From Colivivens sp964537205 (GTDB lineage Bacteria > Bacteroidota > Bacteroidia > Bacteroidales > Bacteroidaceae), in the NCBI GenBank assembly GCA_964537205.1, contig CAZHZH010000066.1, positions 1-15,004 on the forward strand: DNA of 15,004 bases, given 5' to 3'. Position numbers and translations under genes: made by a program. A model generated the notes under the pieces. That model saw only the letters and a program-made list of their open reading frames with translations, did no database searches and was not told the origin of the DNA. How positions within the stretch are numbered: position 1 is the first letter of the stretch; the number at the start of each line of letters is the position of its first letter. Positions 6,761 to 14,699 of the stretch are shown here, piece by piece.

Positions 6761-7911
6761 TGAACGCCGGGAATCCATACTTCGTTATCGACGCCGACCT
6801 TGTCGAGAGCAATCTGCGTATTCTTAAAGGGATAATGGACAAGACAGGATGCAGAATCCTGATGGCGCAAAAGTGCTTCAGTTGCTATGCGTTGTATCCG
6901 TTGATTGCCAAATATCTTAGCGGGGCAACGTCGTCGGGGCTGTTTGAGGCAAGACTCTGCCACGAAGAAATGCCGGGTGCCGAGAACCATGTGTTTTCTC
7001 CAGCATACAAGGAAGAAGACATAGACCAACTCATCGGACTCTGCGACCATATTGTGTTCAACTCAAGAAAGCAGCTGGCATTATATGGGCCCAAAGTGAA
7101 AAAACACGGGTTGCAAGTGGGATTGCGGATTAATCCAGAATGTTCAACACAGAAAGGACATCCGATCTACGATCCATGTGCGCCAGGAAGCAGGCTGGGT
7201 GTCAGGTTGGCGGATTTCGAAAAGTTCGACGAGGACGAACGCCTATTGCTTGATGGGTTGCATTTCCATACACTATGCGAGCAGAACTCAGACGATTTGG
7301 AAACTACGCTCAACATGGTCGAACAGAAATTTGGCAAGTATCTGCCGGACATGAGGTGGATTAACTTTGGCGGCGGCCACCATATAACGAGGTCTGATTA
7401 TGATATACAGCGTTTGGAAGAATGTATCATGAGAATGCGGACGCACTATGGATTACAAGTTTATTTGGAACCAGGGGAAGCCGTCGCATTGAATGCAGGT
7501 GAGCTGCACTGCAACATACTCGACGTACAACCTAAAGGTGATGACGAAATAAGCAATGTCATATTGTCAACTTCGGCTGCGTGCCACATGCCTGATGTGA
7601 TAGAGATGCCTTATACCCCTCCTGTCATGAACAGGGGAATCACTGTGCACGATGGTAATAACATTACAAGTCAGTATGTCTACCGGTTTGGCGGTTCCAC
7701 ATGCCTGTCGGGTGATGTAATAGGATTGTACCAATCAGACCATGAGCTGCATGAGGAAGAGGAGATTGTCTTTGGAGATATGGCAATCTATTCGATGGTA
7801 AAGACCAACACTTTCAACGGAATGCCGTTGCCCGATATATATATACGCAGGGGATCCTCCTTAAAGGAATGGAAACGATTTTCTTATGATGACTTTAAGC
7901 GGAGAGTGTAG
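6760..7911 (+). CDS. nspC: Carboxy(nor)spermidine decarboxylase
   Basis: This 383-residue PLP enzyme has the alanine racemase fold. K38 (in LMAQKCFS) is the Schiff-base lysine, GLHFHTLCEQ and the glycine-rich NFGGGHH are family signatures, LEPGEAV binds PLP phosphate, and C275 in SAACHMPD is the probable catalytic cysteine. It removes the carboxyl group from carboxyspermidine, giving spermidine, or from the agmatine-derived analogue. The open frame begins upstream inside the dehydrogenase gene. I chose the ATG at 6760 because NPYFVID just after it is the usual family N terminus and the TGATG junction indicates translational coupling. It is the last gene of the operon. After it lies only a weak A/T-rich inverted repeat (7928-7934 with 7946-7952) without a proper U-tract. 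Confidence 0.95.
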   Translation: MNAGNPYFVIDADLVESNLRILKGIMDKTGCRILMAQKCFSCYALYPLIAKYLSGATSSGLFEARLCHEEMPGAENHVFSPAYKEEDIDQLIGLCDHIVFNSRKQLALYGPKVKKHGLQVGLRINPECSTQKGHPIYDPCAPGSRLGVRLADFEKFDEDERLLLDGLHFHTLCEQNSDDLETTLNMVEQKFGKYLPDMRWINFGGGHHITRSDYDIQRLEECIMRMRTHYGLQVYLEPGEAVALNAGELHCNILDVQPKGDDEISNVILSTSAACHMPDVIEMPYTPPVMNRGITVHDGNNITSQYVYRFGGSTCLSGDVIGLYQSDHELHEEEEIVFGDMAIYSMVKTNTFNGMPLPDIYIRRGSSLKEWKRFSYDDFKRRV

Positions 7912-7991
7912 TTTGTCTGACCATTAAACAATAAAATAACGTATATTATTGTCATTTGGAGATATATTTTTAAAAAAAATATTGCAATGGT

Positions 7992-8022
7992 TTTGTCAAT
8001 TTAAAGACATTTGTTACCTTTG
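7992..8022 (+). promoter_or_regulatory. Strong Bacteroidales promoter of the H1-like gene
   Basis: TTTG (7992-7995) and TACCTTTG (8015-8022) are separated by exactly 19 bases, a full match to the Bacteroides consensus and the same -7 box as the tRNA-Lys promoter. Transcription should start near 8026-8030. This suggests high constitutive expression of the small gene that follows. Confidence 0.88.
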
Positions 8023-8025
8023 CCC

Positions 8026-8068
8026 ATGCTTAGCGCAAGCATTATAATATTAACTTTAAACAATTGTT
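8026..8068 (+). promoter_or_regulatory. 5' leader hairpin and palindrome of the H1-like gene
   Basis: ATGCTT (8026-8031) pairs with AAGCAT (8037-8042) across a 5-base loop, at or within a few bases of the predicted mRNA 5' end. A perfect 10-base palindrome AACAATTGTT (8059-8068) lies 5 bases before the ATG. A 5'-terminal hairpin could stabilise the transcript; the palindrome could be a protein-binding site or chance. Confidence 0.4.
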
Positions 8069-8073
8069 CAAAA

Positions 8074-8244
8074 ATGGAAGAATTAATCGAAAAGATCAAT
8101 GCAGCTGTTAAGGATCTTACTGAAGACCTTGAGAGAAGTAAGACAAATAAAGCTGCCGCCGCTCGTGTACGTAAGGCGACTCTCGTACTTGAGAAACTTG
8201 GTAAGGAATACCGCAAGGCTTCTGTCGCTGCCGCAAAGAAGTAA
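8074..8244 (+). CDS. Histone H1-like small basic protein
   Basis: This is a 56-residue, lysine- and alanine-rich protein. Residues 1-20 form an amphipathic, acidic helix (MEELIEKINAAVKDLTEDLE). The rest is basic with RSKTNKAAAARVRKATLVLE, then KEYRKAS and a tail of AAAKK. This matches the Bacteroidales proteins annotated as histone H1-like (Hc1-related). They are thought to bind DNA through the Lys/Arg-rich C-terminal part; their role in these bacteria is poorly known. The frame is open from a TTG at 8011, but that codon precedes the promoter's -7 box, so the ATG at 8074 after an A-rich leader is the real start. It has its own promoter and terminator and is monocistronic. Confidence 0.88.
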   Translation: MEELIEKINAAVKDLTEDLERSKTNKAAAARVRKATLVLEKLGKEYRKASVAAAKK

Positions 8245-8271
8245 TCCAAGCGATTCCAATTATCCAAAAAT

Positions 8272-8302
8272 AAGAGTCATCCTATGGGAGGGCTCTTTTT
8301 TT
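8272..8302 (+). terminator. Intrinsic terminator of the H1-like gene
   Basis: An 11-position stem with one mismatch (8272-8282 with 8287-8297, loop TATG) is followed by a run of seven T (8296-8302). It lies 28 bases after the stop codon and separates this gene from the MG2-type protein gene. Confidence 0.88.
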
Positions 8303-8381
8303 GAAAACTAACGCAACCGCAACACTTGCCCGTTTGCGGATTTATGATACAAACAATACATAGAGAAAAATCAGTGTAAAT

Positions 8382-11123
8382 ATGTTACCGGAGAAGAATA
8401 GAAAGCAAACGACATGTCAAAATCTTACGTACATGTTGTTTGTCTTATTACTTTTAATGATGTGCATATGCCCTGCGAACGCCCAGGAAGTGGCTCAAGA
8501 CAATAATGTGAATAGCATCCTGACGTATATACGCCATGCAATGCTGTTCAACCAGGCGGCGCCACAAGAGAAAGTATACCTTCATTTTGACAACACGGGT
8601 TATTTCCGTGGCGAGACAATAAGGTTCAAGGCATACCTTAACCGCATGGACAATGGGCAGAAGTCAAATATCAGCAAGGTCTTGTATGTTGAGTTGGTAA
8701 ATCCTTCTGGTGATGTATGCGAACGCCGCACCCTTAAAGTGGAAAACGGAGAGGCTGAGGGTGATATCCGGCTTGACAGCATAATAGGCCTCAGCGGATT
8801 CTATGAAGTAAGAGCCTTTACACGCTATATGACAAATTGGGGCACGGATGCTGTGTTTTCGCGCGTGTTCCCGATATTCAACGCTCCGAAAGATGACGGT
8901 GATTATTCAAAACCTGTAATAGACAAATCAGGCTTTCGAAACCGTCTGCCAAACACACGTGTAGACGAGAACGGAAAGACGGTGGAATCAACAAGTGACC
9001 TGAATCGTAGCAGTGTGAAGTTCTATCCGGAAGGAGGCGATTTGGTACAAGGTTTGAAAGGACGTGTCGCTTTTGTCGTGACCGATGAGAGCGGATACCG
9101 TAGAAAAGTCAGAGGAACATTATTAGATGCTGACAAAAACAAAATTTGCGATGTGGAAACCGATGAGTCGGGTAGGGGGATGTTTGAACTTGAAGCAAAT
9201 GGCGAGAAAAAATACTTGCAGATCGCGATCAATGGCAAATCGCACGAATATGAGTTACCAGCGGCTAAGGCAGATGGGTGTGCTATGCAATTGAACACGT
9301 TAGACGAAGACGTGATAAACTTGACTGTCAATAGCTCACCATCAATTCAAGGCAGAATGCTCGGATATGCCATTATCCACAATGGCAATATAGTGGGTTG
9401 TGACACCATGACCGCCATACCAAAAATTGAGAAGCAGTTCAGCCGTTATTCTTTACCACAAGGAGTAAACCAGCTCACCATCTTCGACTCGAATGGGCAT
9501 ATTGTATCGGAAAGGCTGTTTTTCATATATCCGTATGCAAATGAATCTGACAGTATCTATGTTACAACCGAACAGAAGAGCATTACCCCATGTGGAACTA
9601 TATCGCTCAACATCAAGTCAGTGCCAAATTCGTCTATATCATTCTCCGCTATGGATGCCGCCACAACGGTGAATGGCTCCGAAGGCAACATGAAGACCTG
9701 GATGTTGCTGACGAGCGATTTGGGTGGATATATTGATTCACCGGATTATTATTTTGAGGCGGATGATGAAGAACATCGCCGCGCCGCTGATTTGCTGATG
9801 ATGACACAAGGATGGAGACGTTACGACTGGAACTTGATGGCGGGCCTTAAGCGACTTGACAAAAGTGAACCTGTAGAAGACGGGCTATATCTATTTGGAA
9901 AAATATCAACTGCCAGTAAGAAGCACGATCTTGATCATGTTGATCTTACAGCCTATCTGTATAACAGGAAAGGAGAGTCAATGTCCGGAAAGACATCCAC
10001 CGACAGCATAGGACGTTATTCGTTTCAGTTGCCTGAATGCTACGATGACTGGTCGTTGCAAATCAAGTCAAAAAAAGACGGAAAGGCGGAGGACTATATT
10101 ATTACCATTGATCGTAATTTCTCACCGGCAATGCGCATGTTGTCGCCCTATGAATTGCAAACCATTCCTGTAGGCGAAAGCAACTTTTTCAAAGACAATG
10201 ATAAAGAGTCGGAGGAGGAAGAGTATGTCAGCATAACGAAGAAGACACATGTGCTGCCAACGGTAAAGATACGTACACGCAGAATATTGGGCGACGAGCA
10301 TGTGACATGGTTCGATGAGGATCAAGCGCAGAAAACGGCATTGGTTTACTACGATTGTGACACCTATGCAGACCAGATTGCCGATGATGGAAAGGATATT
10401 CCTACATTTGATGATTGGCTAAAGAGCAAGAACAGTCTTATTGATGGTAAGTCTGATCCTCCAGTTGATGACATGGTATATGTAAAACCAACCGAAGGTG
10501 GCGTTTTAACGGAAGGTGAGGAAGAAGGTACCGTCAACCGGGTGGAGAGTGAGATGCAGAGGGATGAACTATACAGTACATCAGGTGAGAAACCAATCAT
10601 CTGCTATCGTGACGGACTGACTTACGACAGGCGCCCAATTGTATGGATTGTAAATAATATGTTCTGCACCATAACCAACTTCACTCGTACCAAGTTCAAT
10701 TTCAAACGAACGAATAATCGGGCAGGGGTCATTGAACGTCCAGACTATCTTGATGAAGTAAAGTCGATTTATTTCACTGATAATGTGAACGTGTTATATC
10801 ATTACATAGAATCAACCGACATTTACTCGTTGAATCCTGTCATCGCGTTCGTTTATACACATCCGCTTTTCTATTTTAAGGAGAAAGGACTTAGAAAGTC
10901 TCATTTTTACGGCTATAATAAACCCTCCAAATTTGAGATGGAAGACTACAGCGTTCTTCCACCAACGGAAGATTTCAGGCGTACGCTTTATTGGGACGCT
11001 AATGTGAAGACGGATGCCAACGGCAATGCAAAGGTAGAATTCTACAACAATTCTTCGGCTAAGCAAATATTCATATCGGCGGAAGGCGAGACTCCTGATG
11101 GAAATTATCTTATAAGCGAGTGA
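8382..11123 (+). CDS. Exported MG2-domain envelope protein with C-terminal plug-like region
   Basis: This 913-residue secreted protein is of a kind common in Bacteroidota. A hydrophobic stretch (about 17-29) with a cleavage site after ANA at residue 34 forms a signal peptide. No clear lipobox is seen, so it is probably periplasmic or outer-membrane associated. An alpha-2-macroglobulin MG2-like beta domain spans about 62-168 (EKVYLHFDNTGYFRGETIRF). A second beta domain (SVKFYPEGGD) covers 211-272, and LMMTQGWRRYDW at 472-483 is a family motif. Next come a carboxypeptidase-regulatory-like segment (about 502-562) and an acidic linker. A weak TonB-plug-like region (about 620-830) and a closing beta module (RTLYWDANVKTD to the end) follow. 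It lacks a thioester motif, so it is not a full macroglobulin. Function is unknown. No clear promoter is visible at 8303-8381, although the preceding terminator requires one. Confidence 0.82.
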   Translation: MLPEKNRKQTTCQNLTYMLFVLLLLMMCICPANAQEVAQDNNVNSILTYIRHAMLFNQAAPQEKVYLHFDNTGYFRGETIRFKAYLNRMDNGQKSNISKVLYVELVNPSGDVCERRTLKVENGEAEGDIRLDSIIGLSGFYEVRAFTRYMTNWGTDAVFSRVFPIFNAPKDDGDYSKPVIDKSGFRNRLPNTRVDENGKTVESTSDLNRSSVKFYPEGGDLVQGLKGRVAFVVTDESGYRRKVRGTLLDADKNKICDVETDESGRGMFELEANGEKKYLQIAINGKSHEYELPAAKADGCAMQLNTLDEDVINLTVNSSPSIQGRMLGYAIIHNGNIVGCDTMTAIPKIEKQFSRYSLPQGVNQLTIFDSNGHIVSERLFFIYPYANESDSIYVTTEQKSITPCGTISLNIKSVPNSSISFSAMDAATTVNGSEGNMKTWMLLTSDLGGYIDSPDYYFEADDEEHRRAADLLMMTQGWRRYDWNLMAGLKRLDKSEPVEDGLYLFGKISTASKKHDLDHVDLTAYLYNRKGESMSGKTSTDSIGRYSFQLPECYDDWSLQIKSKKDGKAEDYIITIDRNFSPAMRMLSPYELQTIPVGESNFFKDNDKESEEEEYVSITKKTHVLPTVKIRTRRILGDEHVTWFDEDQAQKTALVYYDCDTYADQIADDGKDIPTFDDWLKSKNSLIDGKSDPPVDDMVYVKPTEGGVLTEGEEEGTVNRVESEMQRDELYSTSGEKPIICYRDGLTYDRRPIVWIVNNMFCTITNFTRTKFNFKRTNNRAGVIERPDYLDEVKSIYFTDNVNVLYHYIESTDIYSLNPVIAFVYTHPLFYFKEKGLRKSHFYGYNKPSKFEMEDYSVLPPTEDFRRTLYWDANVKTDANGNAKVEFYNNSSAKQIFISAEGETPDGNYLISE

Positions 11124-11147
11124 TTGGCAAACAAAGATTGAAAAGAC

Positions 11148-12284
11148 ATGATTCATTTTAATGACTTGAAAAGCGTAAACGACTCTTATGGTCAAGAATT
11201 GGACGAAGCGGTTCGCAATGTCGTTCATTCAGGATGGTATGTTAAAGGACACGAGGTTGAAAGTTTCGAACATGAGTTTGCGGAGTATGTCGGCACAAAG
11301 TATTGTATTGGTGTCGGAAACGGACTCGATGCTCTTGCTGTGGTGTTGCAGGCATGGAAGCAAATGTATGGTTGGAACGACGGAGATGAAGTCATATTGC
11401 CCGACAACACATTCATAGCCACCGCACTCGCTGTTTCGAGAGTCGGATTAACACCAGTCCTGTGTGAACCGCATACTGACTTGCCGACGATTGACGAGAC
11501 AAAAATAGAAGCACTAATAACTGCGCGCACACGCGCAATCATACCTGTGCATCTCTACGGAATTATGTGTCAGATGGATGTCGTTAACCGAATTGCACAT
11601 AAATATGGATTGAAAGTGCTTGAGGATGCGTGCCAGGCGCACGGCGCATTATATTATTCTAACTCAGGCAAAGAACTCTCCACTTTGTTTGGCAGTAGGG
11701 CTGGAAATAATTCTGACGCAGCAGCGTTCAGCTTTTACCCGGTCAAGAATCTTGGCTGTTTGGGTGACGGGGGAGCTGTGGCTACCAATAGTCATGAACT
11801 TGCATGTATGGTGCGGTCGATCGCCAATTACGGACAAGAAAAAAAATATGTGAATGTGTATAAAGGTTTCAACAGCCGGCTCGATGAGTTGCAGGCTGCC
11901 GTACTAAGAGTTAAGTTGCGACATTTAGACAAAGGAAATAGCCGACGTATAGAAATAGCTCATTATTATTCCACTCATATTTGTCATCCTGCTGTTGAAC
12001 TCCTGCCCGACATCACCGATTATAGTCATGTATATCATGTGTACGCCATAAAATGCAAGAATCGCAATTATCTTCAAACTTTGCTTTGCGACCATGGTAT
12101 TGAGACGCTTATTCACTATCCAATACCGATACATAAGCAGAAAGCATACACGGAATATGCGTCACAACGTTTCCCCATAGCGGAAATGTGGTCAGACACA
12201 GAGTTGAGCTTGCCAATCAGCCAGGCTATGAGTGATGATGATGTCAAGCAAGTAGTTGATTGTATAAATCAGAATATTTTTTAG
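11148..12284 (+). CDS. DegT/DnrJ/EryC1/StrS-family sugar aminotransferase
   Basis: This 378-residue PLP enzyme transfers an amino group to a keto-deoxysugar nucleotide in surface-glycan or LPS synthesis. Motifs seen are GVGNGLDAL (residues 55-63), DNTFIATALAV, the cofactor-contacting VLEDACQAHG (157-166, D160), the Schiff-base lysine K200 in FSFYPVKNLGCLGDGGAV, and NSRLDELQAAVL. The NG-DAL form and RLDELQA motif resemble FdtB/QdtB-like dTDP-keto-hexose aminotransferases, but the exact sugar cannot be named. The gene begins 24 bases after the MG2-protein gene with no visible terminator or promoter between, so they are probably cotranscribed. Its last 41 bases overlap, tail to tail, the end of the glycosyltransferase gene on the other strand. 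No sugar epimerase or ketoisomerase is nearby. Confidence 0.9.
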   Translation: MIHFNDLKSVNDSYGQELDEAVRNVVHSGWYVKGHEVESFEHEFAEYVGTKYCIGVGNGLDALAVVLQAWKQMYGWNDGDEVILPDNTFIATALAVSRVGLTPVLCEPHTDLPTIDETKIEALITARTRAIIPVHLYGIMCQMDVVNRIAHKYGLKVLEDACQAHGALYYSNSGKELSTLFGSRAGNNSDAAAFSFYPVKNLGCLGDGGAVATNSHELACMVRSIANYGQEKKYVNVYKGFNSRLDELQAAVLRVKLRHLDKGNSRRIEIAHYYSTHICHPAVELLPDITDYSHVYHVYAIKCKNRNYLQTLLCDHGIETLIHYPIPIHKQKAYTEYASQRFPIAEMWSDTELSLPISQAMSDDDVKQVVDCINQNIF

Positions 12285-13347
12285 CGACCTTGAGGTGGTC
12301 GTGATGTTTTGCTACGTATGCGATGCTGTCACGCTTCATTTGAGGGATTCGTTCAGGATGTAGTACCAATTGTTCTATTTTCTGAAAGCAATCATCTCCA
12401 TAAGGCAGTACGTTTATGATCGGACGGAGAGTGTCTTCTCCCAATATCTCGTAGTTTTCCGGTTCTGCCCCTCCAATCGCAATGAGCCCTTCTGACATTG
12501 CTTGCAAGGCGTTCATGGCCGGGGTGTAACTATATAGTTGGTCTACAATAGCGTCGCTTGATTTCATTAACTGCTTGTATTGTGCGAACGGAACAGATTC
12601 CACTTTGATTATTTCTATACGCTCTGGATATTTTGCCTTGATTCTTTCCAGCGATTTTAGCATGATGTCAGTACCTTTGTAAGCGGATCGAGACTTCTGA
12701 ATGCCGATGAATATTTTAACAGGACCGAGGTGCTTGTCTTCTCTTTTTTCTGTCTCAATAATCTTTATGGGAAATGGAATGAATGATGTCTTGTCGGGAT
12801 AAACAGGTCTGTAACACATGTAGTATTCACATAATCCAGTTACAATTGCATCACAGTCATTTGCAATAAAGACATTTAGCTCCTTTTTCTCACCCAGCCA
12901 TTCCTTCATGAAATGTTGGTTGAACGGTTCGTCCGTGCGTTGTTTGTTTCCAAAGTTGAAATCGGAGTAGCGGAACGTTTTGCAATCGAGGCAAGTGCTT
13001 ACATAGTAATAGTCCATGCCGTAGGCTCCTAAAACAATTCGCCGATTGTTACGCCTTAGGTATTTGTATAATGGAGCTATGCGCTTTGCTCTCAACTCAA
13101 AAAAAATGGGGTTGATGAGTTGTACAATGTCAAACCCCTTTAATCGTGGCAGTAATCTTAGTATTTTCATGTAATAAGTTATACCGTCAATTTTGCCAGA
13201 CGACCTGCGGGTCATGTTTATGTCACGATTATAGTTTTTCCAGCAATCACCATCACTGATCACGCACACTTCATGTCCCAAGGAACGCAGTCCTTCGGCC
13301 AAAGTCCAATGTACATTGCTGTATTCACCTAATAGCAGAATTTTCAT
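12244..13347 (-). CDS. GT-B-fold glycosyltransferase
   Basis: The 367-residue protein begins with a Rossmann strand (MKILLLGEYSNVHWTLAEGLRSLGHEV). It has an acceptor-side strand DIVQLINP (73-80) and a donor-side half starting at VKIFIGIQ, with SAYKGTDIMLKSLE (221-234). The nucleotide-sugar region, 263-300, reads SSDAIVDQLYSYTPAMNALQAMSEG and then GGAEPENYE. This layout is that of GT4-like enzymes, but the first Glu of the usual EX7E motif is not evident. A CLDC pair at 119-122 may be family-specific. The role is presumably transfer of a sugar in surface polysaccharide assembly. It has no membrane segment or signal peptide. It follows the cysteine desulfidase gene by 34 bases on the same strand and converges on the aminotransferase with a 41-base overlap. 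Confidence 0.82.
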   Translation of the reverse strand: MKILLLGEYSNVHWTLAEGLRSLGHEVCVISDGDCWKNYNRDINMTRRSSGKIDGITYYMKILRLLPRLKGFDIVQLINPIFFELRAKRIAPLYKYLRRNNRRIVLGAYGMDYYYVSTCLDCKTFRYSDFNFGNKQRTDEPFNQHFMKEWLGEKKELNVFIANDCDAIVTGLCEYYMCYRPVYPDKTSFIPFPIKIIETEKREDKHLGPVKIFIGIQKSRSAYKGTDIMLKSLERIKAKYPERIEIIKVESVPFAQYKQLMKSSDAIVDQLYSYTPAMNALQAMSEGLIAIGGAEPENYEILGEDTLRPIINVLPYGDDCFQKIEQLVLHPERIPQMKRDSIAYVAKHHDHLKVAKKYSDLYNQLLA

Positions 13348-13381
13348 TGTGGATGTTTAGGGAGTGGAAGTTAAACCATTT

Positions 13382-14668
13382 TCATTTGTTAGTCATGATG
13401 TCGAGTACGCAACGGTCGGTCTCGTTCATGGCGTCTTTACCTATCTTAGTTAGATTGTGTATGCTTTTATCCACGTCTTCATCGATAATGCCTTCTGTGC
13501 ACTCTACGCATTCACCGCTTATAGCAAGCATGGCGGATAGCACGGCAGTAGAAACGCCGCTGGTCAGTTTCAATGTACAACTTGGCTTAGCACCGTCACA
13601 AATCATTCCGCTTAGGTTCGCTATCATGTTTTTCACTGCAGCTGATATCTGCTTGAATGAGCCGCCCATCAGGTATGTTATTCCAACGCTGCTGCCTGTT
13701 GATGCCACTACGCATCCGCAGAGTGCGGACAGTTTCCCAAGACTTTGTTTTATGTAGATGGCTGTAAGATGACTCATAATGAGCGCCCGGGTTAGCTCTT
13801 CTTCTGTATTGTGATTCTCCTCAGCGAATTTCACTACGGGCAATGTGGCGCATATCCCTTGGTTGCCGCTGCCTGAATTACTCATAACTGGAATCATCGC
13901 GCCCGCCATGCGCGCATCGCAAGCACATGCAGTAGCGGAAATTATGTGTGAGAAGATGGTATCGCCCATGATGCCTTTGCCTAATGGACGGGTCAGTGTT
14001 TTTCCTAACATGTGTCCGTAGTTCCCGTGCAGAGATTCTTCAGCCGCCGCTTCATTCAGTGTGCGGGCTTCGTTGATGAACTCTATCTCCTCCAATGGTG
14101 CAGTAGTTGCGAACTCATATACTTTATGTAGCGACAGCCAGTTGTCATCACATGAGCTGTTTTCTCCTGTTTGTTTTATAGGTTTACTGAAGATAGTTTC
14201 ACCGCATCGGTCTATCTGTATGAAGTTTGTATGGTCATTGCTGATAATTGCATGGGCTGTTTCTCCGTTGGCTCCTGTGGCGGTTACTTCGATATACAAC
14301 TTCTCATCGATGTTGTCCTTTAGCTTGATGTCAATGCGGTTTTCTGAAATGTATTTTTTCCCAAGTCTTACAAACTCAGAATTGACATCTTTCAGAACTT
14401 CTAATTGGTATTCCGACTTTCCGCATAACGCACCAAGGGCAATTGCTATTGGCAAGCCTATCATTCCTGTGTTTGGGATGCCGACACCCATAGCGTTCTT
14501 AAGAATATTGGCACTCAATTTTACTTCAATTTTTTCAGGTACATAACCCAAAGCCTCTTTGGCTTTGCATACACATAAAGCTACTGCTATCGGTTCCGTG
14601 CAGCCAACGGCAGGTACGACCTCACTCTTTATAAGTTCCAATATATGTATTCTTTCTTCCTTTGTCAT
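13382..14668 (-). CDS. cyuA: L-cysteine desulfidase (CyuA/YhaM, UPF0597 family)
   Basis: This 428-residue protein belongs to the serine dehydratase-alpha-related L-cysteine desulfidases. They cleave cysteine to pyruvate, ammonia and sulfide with an oxygen-sensitive iron-sulfur cluster and no PLP. Family marks are EVVPAVGCTEP near the N terminus (C23), NAMGVGIPNTGMIG (58-71), MSNSGSGNQG (262-271), and C-terminal cysteines C317 (SALCGC), C357 (GMICDG) and C364 (KPSC). C23, C317, C357 and C364 are the most likely cluster or catalytic cysteines by position; this is inference. Length and start are normal. The ATG lies 24 bases downstream of a TAACTTTG -7 box, so the leader is very short. It is first in a probable two-gene transcript with the glycosyltransferase. 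Confidence 0.9.
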   Translation of the reverse strand: MTKEERIHILELIKSEVVPAVGCTEPIAVALCVCKAKEALGYVPEKIEVKLSANILKNAMGVGIPNTGMIGLPIAIALGALCGKSEYQLEVLKDVNSEFVRLGKKYISENRIDIKLKDNIDEKLYIEVTATGANGETAHAIISNDHTNFIQIDRCGETIFSKPIKQTGENSSCDDNWLSLHKVYEFATTAPLEEIEFINEARTLNEAAAEESLHGNYGHMLGKTLTRPLGKGIMGDTIFSHIISATACACDARMAGAMIPVMSNSGSGNQGICATLPVVKFAEENHNTEEELTRALIMSHLTAIYIKQSLGKLSALCGCVVASTGSSVGITYLMGGSFKQISAAVKNMIANLSGMICDGAKPSCTLKLTSGVSTAVLSAMLAISGECVECTEGIIDEDVDKSIHNLTKIGKDAMNETDRCVLDIMTNK

Positions 14669-14691
14669 AAACCATGTTTCTTTTCAAAATG

Positions 14692-14699
14692 CAAAGTTA
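14692..14699 (-). promoter_or_regulatory. Probable -7 box of cyuA
   Basis: On the minus strand TAACTTTG matches TAnnTTTG and ends 23 bases before the ATG. No TTTG is found at the standard -33 spacing. Transcription from about 14685 would leave a leader of roughly 17 bases. Confidence 0.55.

Noticed and set aside
7928..7952. Inverted repeat after nspC as a terminator
   Set aside because: The stem is A/T only and is not followed by a U-run, so it is too weak to call.
12286..12304. Hairpin just after the aminotransferase stop as a terminator
   Set aside because: CGACC and GGTCG pair with a 7-base loop, but no T-tract follows on either strand and the stretch is glycosyltransferase coding sequence.
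14061..14546. 161-codon plus-strand open frame opposite cyuA
   Set aside because: It is antisense to a well-conserved coding region, hydrophobic and Ser-rich without known motifs, so I treat it as a shadow.
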